From Methanoculleus sp. MH98A (GTDB taxonomy: Archaea > Halobacteriota > Methanomicrobia > Methanomicrobiales > Methanoculleaceae): a stretch of DNA of 64,000 nt. Shown here piece after piece: positions 1-7,175 of the stretch; position 1 is the first letter of the stretch, and every line of letters begins with the position of its first letter. Where the stretch lies: assembly GCF_000691865.1 (NCBI RefSeq), contig NZ_JMIO01000033.1, positions 1 through 64,000 on the forward strand, read 5' to 3'. A program made the position numbers and the translations under genes. A model generated the notes under the pieces. It searched no databases. It had not been told where the DNA came from and saw only the letters and a program-made list of their open reading frames with translations.

Positions 1-135
1 GTGGCATACGCCACCGCAAGCCTTTCATTCCGGTATGGTCTCGATCCCGATAACTTCGGAATCCCTGTCATCACAAGCCTGATCGACCTGATTGGTGCAG
101 CCGCGCTCGTGACGGCGATAGGCCTGCTGTTGTAG
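1..135 (+). CDS. MgtE/SLC41-like divalent cation transporter, C-terminal end (partial)
   Basis: The first 44 codons visible are the end of a reading frame that enters from the left edge and stops with TAG at 133-135. The peptide contains DPDNFGIPVITSLIDLIGA followed by a hydrophobic stretch ending in GLLL. That Asp-Pro-Asp-Asn segment followed by a membrane helix is the usual end of the integral membrane domain of MgtE/SLC41 Mg2+ or Co2+ transporters. The next gene, 31 bases downstream, has PhoU and RCK_C domains, a common regulatory neighbour of such transporters in archaea. Family assignment rests on a short tail only. Confidence 0.6.
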   Translation: MAYATASLSFRYGLDPDNFGIPVITSLIDLIGAAALVTAIGLLL

Positions 136-166
136 TGAAAGAATGGAGAACGACGGTTAACAAACC

Positions 167-1369
167 ATGATGGAACATGAATATCAGCCGATCAGCTTCA
201 AAGATGTCCTCATAGAGATGAAAGACGTCTCCGAGCTGATGGTCGACCTTTCTTATTCAGCGATCCTCTTCGATAGCAAAGAGATAGCGCTCGAGGTGAT
301 CAACCTCGAGGAGAGGATGAACAATCTGGTCTACCAGGCCAGAATCCAGAGCGTCCTCGGCGCGAGAAGGATCGAAGAGGCCGAGGCGATGAGCGGCATG
401 CTCCAGGTGGCCGAGGCTGCGGAGAGGATTGCGAACTCGGCCTCGGATATAGCAAAACTCATCTTAAAAGACATCCGGTTCCCCGCAAAACTCAAGCGCG
501 TCTTCCCGGAGGCCGAGGAAATCGTCACCCGGGTTATCGTCAGCCAGGGAAGCGAGGTTGCCGGCCGCACGCTCGGCGACCTCAAGGTCCAGAGCACGAC
601 AGGTATGCAGGTGATCGCCATCCGGCGCGGAAAGGGCTGGATCTACGACCCCGACAGAACCACCCGGGTGGCGAGCGAGGACATCCTGATCGCGCGGGGA
701 CCGGAGGCCGGAGAAGAGCCCCTCTCCATGATGGCGGGGTCCGGGGAGCGTCCCCGGGTCGAGGCCTCGTCCGCGGGCGAGGTCGACGACCTCGACCGGG
801 CGGTTCAGCTGATCATCGAGATGAAGAACCTCTCGGAGCTCTCCGTCGGGCTGGCATACACCTCCCTCCTCTTCAACAACATGGAGGTGGCGCACGAGGT
901 GGTCGCTCTCGACAGCACGCTTGATGATATGCGCTGCGACCTGGACCTCTGGGTCCTTGAAGCGGCACGGAAGATCGAGGACGTGCGCTACCTTCGCGGC
1001 CTGTTGTATATGTCTTCGTTCGCGCAGGCGATCAGCGATTCGGCTCACTCGATCGTCGACGTCCTGCTACGCGACATCGAGATCCCGCCGATCTTCAAGA
1101 AGATCGTCCGGGAGTCGGACGAGATCATCACGCGGATGACCGTGACGCCGTCGTCGCCGCTTGTAGGCAGAACACTCAAGGAGATGTCGCTCGCGACGGT
1201 TACGGGGATGATCGTGCTCGCCATCAAGCACGGCGACCGATGGGTCTACCGCCCGGGAAAGAGCGTCAGGCTGGAGAGCGGGGATACCATCATAGCAAAG
1301 GGCAGGCGGGATGGTGAGTGCCGGCTCTACGAACTTGCCGGACACACCGCCGAGGTGTCCGAAGAATAA
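167..1369 (+). CDS. PhoU / TrkA-C (RCK_C) duplicated-domain regulatory protein
   Basis: Soluble 400-residue protein built from two copies of the same module. A PhoU-like helical bundle (about residues 10-105) is followed by an RCK_C/TrkA-C domain (about 112-190), and the pair repeats at about 207-305 and 312-390. The duplication shows in paired motifs: VSELMVDLSYSAILFDSKE against LSELSVGLAYTSLLFNNME, and GRTLGDLKVQSTTGM against GRTLKEMSLATVTGM. RCK_C domains bind small ligands in K+ and other cation transport systems. It lies 31 bases after an MgtE-like gene, so it is probably the cytoplasmic regulatory partner of that transporter. Translation starts at one of two adjacent ATGs; a GGAG element lies about 20 bases upstream. 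Confidence 0.8.
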   Translation: MMEHEYQPISFKDVLIEMKDVSELMVDLSYSAILFDSKEIALEVINLEERMNNLVYQARIQSVLGARRIEEAEAMSGMLQVAEAAERIANSASDIAKLILKDIRFPAKLKRVFPEAEEIVTRVIVSQGSEVAGRTLGDLKVQSTTGMQVIAIRRGKGWIYDPDRTTRVASEDILIARGPEAGEEPLSMMAGSGERPRVEASSAGEVDDLDRAVQLIIEMKNLSELSVGLAYTSLLFNNMEVAHEVVALDSTLDDMRCDLDLWVLEAARKIEDVRYLRGLLYMSSFAQAISDSAHSIVDVLLRDIEIPPIFKKIVRESDEIITRMTVTPSSPLVGRTLKEMSLATVTGMIVLAIKHGDRWVYRPGKSVRLESGDTIIAKGRRDGECRLYELAGHTAEVSEE

Positions 1370-1383
1370 ATCGGAGTATTACT

Positions 1384-3219
1384 ATGGGAGATACGGAAGA
1401 TACAATTGTTTACCGCCTCGGTGCGAACTGCAGTCTCGACGAGGTGGAGGAAGGAAAGACGTACCTCGGACGGGTGCAGGGATTTGCCCCGTTCGGCGTT
1501 TTTGTCCAGTTAAACGACCGGGTCAAAGGGCTCGTTCATAAGAGCAACGTGAAGGTGCAGCATAGCGAGCGCGACCCGATCATCGTTCACGTCCTCCAGA
1601 TCCGGAGCAACGGCAACATCGATCTCGAGGAGGTCACGCCGACCGTCTACCAGACGGAGAACGTGACCCGGACGACGACGACCGTGCAGATTGCCGATAT
1701 CGGGAAGAAGATCGGCAGGACCGTGCTGATCGAGGGCGAGATTGCCCAGATCAAGCAGACGTCGGGGCCGACGATCTTTACCCTCGTGGACGCATCAGGC
1801 ACCGCGAACGCCGCAGCGTTCGTCGAGGCGGGCGTCCGCGCGTATCCCGAGGCGGAACTCGGGGATATCGTCGCCCTCACGGGCGAAGTGATGCAGCGCA
1901 ACAACCAGCTCCAGATCGAGGTCTCGTCCATGACGGTCATGGAGCCGGAGGATGCGGCACGGGTCAGGGAGCGGATCGACGCGGCGCTTGACGAGCGTGC
2001 GGAGCCGCCCGACCTCCCGTTCCTGGTGGAGAGCGAGGTTCTCGAGGCCCTCCGGCCGCAGATGCGCAAAGTGGCAAAGGAGATCAGAAAGGCGGTCCTG
2101 ACCGCACGGCCGATCATCCTCCGGCACCATGCGGATGCGGACGGCATATGCGCCGCCGTCGCCGTCGAGCAGGCGGTGACCGCGCTGATCCGGGAGAGCG
2201 GCGGGGACTTCGACGCGGAGTTCTTCCTCTTTAAGCGGTCCCCATCTAAGGCTCCGTTCTACGAGATTGAGGATATCACGCGGGATCTCGACTTCGCCCT
2301 CAAGGACAACGTCCGCTACGGGCAGAAGATGCCGATGATCCTCCTGATGGACAACGGGTCGACCGAGGAGGATATGCCGTCGCTGAAGGTGACCAGGATC
2401 TTCGGTCTCCCGGTGATGGTCGTCGACCACCACCACCCCGACGAGATCGTGGACGATTACCTGATCGGGCACGTCAACCCCTACCACGTGGGCGGCGACT
2501 ACGGGATCACGGCCGGAATGCTGGGCACAGAGGTCGCCCGCATGGTCAACCCGGCGGTCGAGAACCAGATCCGGCACCTGCCGGCAATCGCGGGGCTCGG
2601 CGACCGGAGCGAAGCGCCGGAGCGTGCCCGCTACCTCGCGGTGGCCGCGCCCGAGTACTCGGAGGACGACTGCCGCGACATCGCGCTCGCGCTCGACTAC
2701 GAGCAGTTCTGGCTCCGGTTCAGCGACGGAAGAGAGATTGTCAAGGACATCCTGAACCTCTCCGGCGAGCCCGAACGCCACGAACGGTTCGTTCACCTGC
2801 TGGTCGAAGAGGCGAACCGGGCGATCGAGGAGCAGGTTGAGACCAACATGCCCCACGTCGAGAGCCGGATGCTCCCGAATGGTGCTCACCTCTTCATGCT
2901 CGACGTGGAACTCTTCGCTCACCGGTTCACGTTCCCGCCGCCGGGTAAGACCTCGGGAGAGGTGCACGACCGTCTGGTCCGGCAGCACCCGGGAGAACCG
3001 GTCGTCACGATTGGGTTCGGGCCGGACTTTGCCGTCCTGCGCTCCCGGGGCGTCATGATGAATATCCCGCAGATGGTGCGCGAACTCCGTAGCGAGATCG
3101 TCGGCGGCGGCGTGAACGGCGGCGGCCACCTCGTCGTCGGGAGCATCAAGTTCGTGGAAGGGATGCGCGACGTGGTCATCGACAACCTGATCAAGAAGAT
3201 TGGTGAAGCGCCAATCTGA
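1384..3219 (+). CDS. RecJ-like DHH-family phosphoesterase with S1 and OB domains
   Basis: 611-residue archaeal RecJ-like protein (COG1107 type), a predicted single-strand-specific exonuclease of DNA repair, replication or RNA processing. Domains in order: S1 RNA-binding fold (about 10-75), OB fold (about 115-180), DHH catalytic domain with RHHADADGICAA (about 245), LLMDNGST (about 320) and VVDHHHPDE (about 345), then DHHA1 with the glycine-rich GGGVNGGGHLVVGS near residue 575. All metal-binding Asp/His motifs are present, so it should be active. The DnaJ-type zinc finger of some relatives is absent. The ATG at 1384, 14 bases after the previous stop and with CGGAG just upstream, is preferred over an in-frame ATG at 1318 that would overlap the previous gene by 52 bases. 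Confidence 0.88.
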   Translation: MGDTEDTIVYRLGANCSLDEVEEGKTYLGRVQGFAPFGVFVQLNDRVKGLVHKSNVKVQHSERDPIIVHVLQIRSNGNIDLEEVTPTVYQTENVTRTTTTVQIADIGKKIGRTVLIEGEIAQIKQTSGPTIFTLVDASGTANAAAFVEAGVRAYPEAELGDIVALTGEVMQRNNQLQIEVSSMTVMEPEDAARVRERIDAALDERAEPPDLPFLVESEVLEALRPQMRKVAKEIRKAVLTARPIILRHHADADGICAAVAVEQAVTALIRESGGDFDAEFFLFKRSPSKAPFYEIEDITRDLDFALKDNVRYGQKMPMILLMDNGSTEEDMPSLKVTRIFGLPVMVVDHHHPDEIVDDYLIGHVNPYHVGGDYGITAGMLGTEVARMVNPAVENQIRHLPAIAGLGDRSEAPERARYLAVAAPEYSEDDCRDIALALDYEQFWLRFSDGREIVKDILNLSGEPERHERFVHLLVEEANRAIEEQVETNMPHVESRMLPNGAHLFMLDVELFAHRFTFPPPGKTSGEVHDRLVRQHPGEPVVTIGFGPDFAVLRSRGVMMNIPQMVRELRSEIVGGGVNGGGHLVVGSIKFVEGMRDVVIDNLIKKIGEAPI

Positions 3220-3411
3220 TCGCTACTTCTTTCTCGACGTGTTGCGGCCGGGCTGCTCGATCTCATCCGGAGTCCCGTCCGGGATCGGCTGCGTGCGGGC
3301 CCTTCGGGCGCCGGTGCTGCACTGTCGCTTCGTTCTCTTCTCAGGTAATCGCCGCTATGTTGTGAGTCACACCGGGCAGTTAACCGCCGATGCGATTTTG
3401 ATAGTGACCGA

Positions 3412-3423
3412 AATATAAAAATA
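3412..3423 (+). promoter_or_regulatory. TATA-box promoter of the Thr/Glu-rich surface protein gene
   Basis: AATATAAAAATA stands out in GC-rich surroundings and ends 25 bases before the ATG at 3448. A GGGAG ribosome-binding element lies between them. This is the expected archaeal TATA placement. Confidence 0.6.
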
Positions 3424-3447
3424 GGTTAATTTCCTACGGGAGTCCTC

Positions 3448-4023
3448 ATGGCAGGAAACCGATGGACATGGAGAACGCTCCTGGTCGTGCTGCTCATGAC
3501 GGCAACGGCCATTGCGTTCCCCGCAGCGGCCCAGAGCACGGCATCTGCGGAACCTCTGACCTGGACCCTCCCTCCGACACCCCCCGAAGAGATTCTTGAA
3601 GAAACTCCGGAAGAGACCCCGACGGAGACGCCTGAGGAGACCCTGGATGAGGAGACACCCCGGGAAACCCTGGAAGAAGAGACGACCCTGGTGGACGACG
3701 AGACCCCGATAGCGACCCTGGATAACGAGACGCCCCGGGAAACCCTGAACGATACAACCAACGAAACGACCAATGAGACGGTTTTCGAGACGACCAACGA
3801 GACCGGACCCGTCGTAATCGGGACGGATGAGGCAACACCGGCAGCGACGACGGAAGCAACACCTGAGAATACCTCCACGGCCGACCTGCCGACGTTCACG
3901 CCGCTACAGGCGGCACAGGTCAACGGGAGTGCGACACAGGCTGCCCCCCTCTCGCTCGCCGCCGTCGTCCTGGCCGTTGCAGTCGCCGGACTCCTCGTTG
4001 TGATCGGAAGGAACAGGAAGTGA
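3448..4023 (+). CDS. secreted or surface-anchored Thr/Glu/Pro-rich low-complexity protein
   Basis: 191 residues. An N-terminal hydrophobic signal segment (about 7-28, ending AFPAAAQS) is followed by about 110 residues of imperfect acidic repeats of the type EETPxETL and NETTNET, then a C-terminal transmembrane helix (about 165-185) and a basic tail GRNRK. This is the layout of an archaeal cell-surface stalk anchored by its C-terminus; the Thr-rich repeats are plausible O-glycosylation sites. The DNA is repetitive too: CCCCGGGAAACCCTG occurs twice, suggesting growth by slippage or recombination. No enzymatic domain is visible. GGGAG lies just before the ATG. Confidence 0.7.
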   Translation: MAGNRWTWRTLLVVLLMTATAIAFPAAAQSTASAEPLTWTLPPTPPEEILEETPEETPTETPEETLDEETPRETLEEETTLVDDETPIATLDNETPRETLNDTTNETTNETVFETTNETGPVVIGTDEATPAATTEATPENTSTADLPTFTPLQAAQVNGSATQAAPLSLAAVVLAVAVAGLLVVIGRNRK

Positions 4024-4294
4024 TGGCGGAAGCGGGGAGAACGGCAGCCGGAGCATGAGGCCAACCTATAGGGGGCATCGGGTGCGACCCGTCCCCCTCG
4101 CCCCGTACCTGCGCTCGCGGCGGCAGCCTGCACCGTCCGGGTTGGAGATCATGCTCCTCGCCCGACCGATCGACACGACGATGCCCACTAATATACAATG
4201 ATTTGTATACTCTTCTTAAGATTCTACGATCGCAAATGGGTAGGTATAAATATTGATCTGGACAAAAAGCACTTGCTCACGAGGGAATCAGTCG

Positions 4295-4546
4295 ATGTCG
4301 ACAAAAGATCGTATCAAAGAGAAATATAGCGACACCCAGCGGAAGATCCTGTACCATCTCAAAACCGGGCTGCGAGCCGGCAAGTCTTACTTTAAATCCA
4401 AGTACATCGCAACCGATCTTGGCCTTTCCGCAAAAGAGGTCGGCATCAACCTTGCCATCCTCTCCGAGATCTGCGATGAGCTGGATATCAGGCGCTGGAG
4501 TTATTCCAACAGTACGACGTGGCGCGTCACCTCCCGTGCATCATAA
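4295..4546 (+). CDS. small winged-helix-like conserved archaeal protein (DUF7123-like)
   Basis: 83-residue basic protein. The middle carries FKSKYIATDLGLSAKEVG and the end TTWRVTSR, a pattern I recognise from small euryarchaeal DUF7123-type proteins with a winged-helix fold; a DNA-binding or regulatory role is inference. An in-frame ATG exists at 4253, but the ATG at 4295 has GAGGG ten bases upstream and matches the family start (MSTKDRIKEKY). A TATA-like AATATACAATG lies at about 4191-4201. It is followed 29 bases later by another very small gene. Confidence 0.7.
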   Translation: MSTKDRIKEKYSDTQRKILYHLKTGLRAGKSYFKSKYIATDLGLSAKEVGINLAILSEICDELDIRRWSYSNSTTWRVTSRAS

Positions 4547-4575
4547 TTTTATCCTGGAACGCTCTATTTTACGGC

Positions 4576-4761
4576 ATGAAGATCATTGAGTTCGAAGCAC
4601 CCGTTGAGTTTGTGGCCAATATCAATGACCACAAGGATTGTCTCATGTCGCAGGACAAGAACTACGAAAACCCGGAGGTGCTCTGGTTCAACATCGATGT
4701 CCCCAAGGGGCACGGCGTGCAGGCCGGAGACCGGGTCAGGGTGACCGTCGAAAAGATCTGA
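4576..4761 (+). CDS. small hypothetical protein
   Basis: 61 residues with no family I can name. The sequence starts MKIIEFEAPVEFVANIND and ends GVQAGDRVRVTVEKI, a beta-rich pattern resembling small barrel folds. The ATG at 4576 is chosen over an in-frame ATG at 4519 because the latter overlaps the previous gene, and because an AT-rich stretch (AATTTTATCC, about 4546-4555) sits 20-30 bases upstream as a possible TATA box for a leaderless transcript. Codon use looks genuine and the reading frame ends cleanly 42 bases before the convergent gene. Confidence 0.55.
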   Translation: MKIIEFEAPVEFVANINDHKDCLMSQDKNYENPEVLWFNIDVPKGHGVQAGDRVRVTVEKI

Positions 4762-4803
4762 GACACCATAACTACAACCGCATCGCCGGACATGCTCCGG
4801 GTT

Positions 4804-5451
4804 TCATCCGAGAGGGGTAAAGAAGTATTCAGGGAGCGTCTCCAGGGTGATGCGGTACGAATCCACTTCATCCACGCTGACGATGAGGTAAAAGTCCTTT
4901 CCTCCCCTCTCGACGTTTTTGACGATGCTTCCGGGGTAGTGCAGGTCGGCTCCCTCTACGATGGTCCCGCTCTCGAGTTCCACGAGTGCCATCCTGAAAT
5001 GCGCCGCCTCGGGCCTTATCGTCGAGGAGACACTGCAGTTAATCCTCCATACCGCGTAGGGCACGTGGAAGACCTCGGTGATGCCGCCTCGCTCCTCCTC
5101 GATGTAAGCGAACGCAATGACCTTCTGATTACCCTTCCATGGCGGGTCGGAGCCTCCGTAGAGCGTGAGGTTGCCGGGGAGGTGGCAGCAGGGGTAGTCC
5201 CAGACCCTGGTTGCGTAGGAGAGCCTCTGGGGTTCGAGCGGCGCGGCCGGGGTCTCTGTGGGGAGAACGGTAACGGGAGGCGTCGGGGTGGGGATCTCGG
5301 GGATCTCCGACCCGGCCTCCGCTACCGGCGGCCGAAAGACCAGTGCCAGCACGGAGACGATGATCAGGGCGGCAAGAATGCTGAAGACGTCGCCTTTATC
5401 CACAGTTTTAAAAGGATGTACAGGGTAAAAGTTCTTCGGGTTTGGCTTCAC
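4804..5451 (-). CDS. membrane-anchored extracytoplasmic protein of unknown function
   Basis: 215 residues. After a short basic N-terminus there is one transmembrane segment (about 22-40, VFSILAALIIVSVLALVF), then a Pro/Thr/Glu-rich linker (about 48-75, IPTPTPPVTVLPTETPAAP) and a globular domain of about 135 residues predicted outside the cell. The domain contains the Cys pair in YPCCHLPGN and a third Cys in WRINCSVSS. I do not recognise the domain. Convergent with the small plus-strand gene upstream in coordinates and transcribed alone; its 5' side faces the next plus-strand gene across 133 bases. Confidence 0.65.
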   Translation of the reverse strand: MKPNPKNFYPVHPFKTVDKGDVFSILAALIIVSVLALVFRPPVAEAGSEIPEIPTPTPPVTVLPTETPAAPLEPQRLSYATRVWDYPCCHLPGNLTLYGGSDPPWKGNQKVIAFAYIEEERGGITEVFHVPYAVWRINCSVSSTIRPEAAHFRMALVELESGTIVEGADLHYPGSIVKNVERGGKDFYLIVSVDEVDSYRITLETLPEYFFTPLG

Positions 5452-5584
5452 GCTCCCGCCCGGAGATCGGCGGGTGACGCCTTTTGAGGGTTGAATTTAT
5501 CCGGTTTTTTAGTAACCCTTCTCATGATTGAGGTTCGAAAACGGAACCGTTAATATGAAGCCGTGACTACGCTCCAGTGAGAGC

Positions 5585-5842
5585 ATGGAAATCACTGAGG
5601 TGCGCACGTGGGTGATATTTTATCTGATTTCGTTCGTGGTGCTCCTTGCGGCGACCTTCATCACAACCCAGAGCGGTAGCCAGCTCTGGATCAGCCTGAT
5701 GCTCATCATTGTCGTCGTCGGCGTAAACTTCTACCTGCTCTTCTCCGAGTTGAAGCGTCACAAGGCCAGGAAAGTCTTCATGCACCGGATGTCGCAGTTC
5801 GAGGAGACCGAGACGGACGTGGAATCCGGCTACCTCTGGTGA
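5585..5842 (+). CDS. small two-helix membrane protein, unknown
   Basis: 85 residues with two predicted membrane helices (about 9-28 and 33-52) and a charged cytoplasmic tail rich in Lys/Arg then Glu/Asp. No family recognised. A GTGAGAG element lies 6 bases upstream of the ATG. The stop is 3 bases from the end of the convergent cheR gene, so the two transcription units meet tail to tail. Confidence 0.6.
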   Translation: MEITEVRTWVIFYLISFVVLLAATFITTQSGSQLWISLMLIIVVVGVNFYLLFSELKRHKARKVFMHRMSQFEETETDVESGYLW

Positions 5843-5845
5843 CGT

Positions 5846-6643
5846 TCAGGCGGCGGCCCTGCGCAGTATCTTCTGCATGCTGTTGTACGGCACAAAGAGG
5901 TGCTCCACCTCTCTTGCCAGGTACTCGGTCTTGCCCATGATATAGTAGCCGTCGACGGCAAGCGCAGAGTAAAAAAGATGGGTAAGGTCGTTCTTCTGCT
6001 TCTCGGTAAAGTAGATGGTGACGTTGCGGCAGGTGACGGCGTCGAGGTACCGGGCGATGGGGACGCCCGACATCAGGTCGTGCTCCCGGAATTTAACCAG
6101 GCTTTTGATATGAGGGCGAATCTCGAACGTGCCGTCATCGTGGCTGATGAAGTGCTTGCGGAGTCTCTTCTCGTCGACGTTCTCAAGCGCCTTTCTGTCG
6201 TAAACTCCGGCGATGGCTTTCTGCAGCACCACGGTATCGATATCGGTCGCGTATATCGTTACGGTGACGTTTTTATGGAGAGTCATCAATTCGTGCGCGA
6301 GGATGGCGAGTGAGTAGGGTTCTTCACCCGTGGCGCAGCCGGCGCACCAGATCCGGATTGATTCTCTGCGGCGGGCGAGATCAGGCAGTATCTCCCGGCG
6401 TATCACTTCGAAGACCTCCGGGTCGCGGAAAAATTTTGTGACGTTGATGGTGAGGGCGTTCCTGAGCAGATCGAGTTCCTGCGGATTCGCGAGGAGGTAC
6501 CTGTGATACGCCTCAAAATCTGTGGTGTTTGTCAGGCGCATCCGGGAGAGGATACGCCGCTTGATGTAATCTTCCTTGTAGTTCGAGCACTTGATCCGAA
6601 CCAGTCTCTCGATGCTTCTCTGGAGCGATGCGAATTCATCCAT
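5846..6643 (-). CDS. cheR: CheR chemotaxis protein methyltransferase
   Basis: 265 residues, normal CheR length. CheR transfers a methyl group from S-adenosylmethionine to glutamates of chemoreceptors. An all-helical N-terminal domain (about 1-75) is followed by the SAM-binding Rossmann domain with NVTKFFRDPEVF, the glycine motif WCAGCATGEEPYSLAI (about 97-112) and ATDIDTVVLQKA. It is the last gene of the minus-strand operon parA-like / receptor / cheW / cheR, 42 bases after cheW. No C-terminal pentapeptide tether was looked for beyond noting that CheR ends shortly after the catalytic domain. Confidence 0.93.
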   Translation of the reverse strand: MDEFASLQRSIERLVRIKCSNYKEDYIKRRILSRMRLTNTTDFEAYHRYLLANPQELDLLRNALTINVTKFFRDPEVFEVIRREILPDLARRRESIRIWCAGCATGEEPYSLAILAHELMTLHKNVTVTIYATDIDTVVLQKAIAGVYDRKALENVDEKRLRKHFISHDDGTFEIRPHIKSLVKFREHDLMSGVPIARYLDAVTCRNVTIYFTEKQKNDLTHLFYSALAVDGYYIMGKTEYLAREVEHLFVPYNSMQKILRRAAA

Positions 6644-6685
6644 GGAACAGTTTACTCATGCCGGGTGCTGGTTTACGGAAGCGAT

Positions 6686-7165
6686 CTAGTGGTTTCCGAG
6701 ATCGCTGCCGAGATCGCCGATTACTTTCTGGACGTCGAGCCAGATGATGAGGGTCTTTGCCTTCTCGTCCTCTTCGTCTCCTATTTTGATGATTGCCTTG
6801 ACATAACTGCTGATAGACGATGTGATACCGTCACTGATGCGTTCGATCTGGTCGTTCCGGACCGATACGACGCTGTGAACGTCGTCGACGATGATCCCTA
6901 CGTTCGACCCGTTCGTCACGTCCGGCATCAGCACGACGATCTTTCGGTTCTCGGACTCCTCCGATCCGGGGAGCCCGAGCAGATCGCGGAGGTCGATGAT
7001 GTTCGTGATCTCGCCTCGCAGGTTGATGATGCCTGTAAGGTATTCGGGGGCACGGGGAAGGGGAGTGATCGGCATCATCTCCACGATCTCTCGTGCTATC
7101 TGGATGTCCAATGCGTAGTGCTCCTCCCCGAGCTGGAACTCCACCACGTCTACGGATGCTGCCAT
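6686..7165 (-). CDS. cheW: CheW chemotaxis coupling protein
   Basis: 159 residues. CheW couples receptors to the CheA kinase. Typical CheW elements are visible: VEFQLGEEHYALDI near the start, the region MPITPLPRAPEYLTGIINLRGEI split across about 33-55, and GIIVDDVHSVVSV about 92-104. It begins 10 bases after the receptor stop, in the same operon. No cheA, cheB or cheY is in the window, so the kinase partner must be encoded elsewhere. Confidence 0.93.
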   Translation of the reverse strand: MAASVDVVEFQLGEEHYALDIQIAREIVEMMPITPLPRAPEYLTGIINLRGEITNIIDLRDLLGLPGSEESENRKIVVLMPDVTNGSNVGIIVDDVHSVVSVRNDQIERISDGITSSISSYVKAIIKIGDEEDEKAKTLIIWLDVQKVIGDLGSDLGNH

Positions 7166-7175
7166 CGTTTCCTCC

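Noticed and set aside
3224-3411. Small gene in the gap after the RecJ-like gene
   Set aside because: Open frames here overlap the RecJ-like stop or lack motifs; no start signal was found.
3600-3830. CRISPR-like or tandem DNA repeat array
   Set aside because: The repeats are coding (EETP/NETT) and irregular in length, without unique spacers of constant size.
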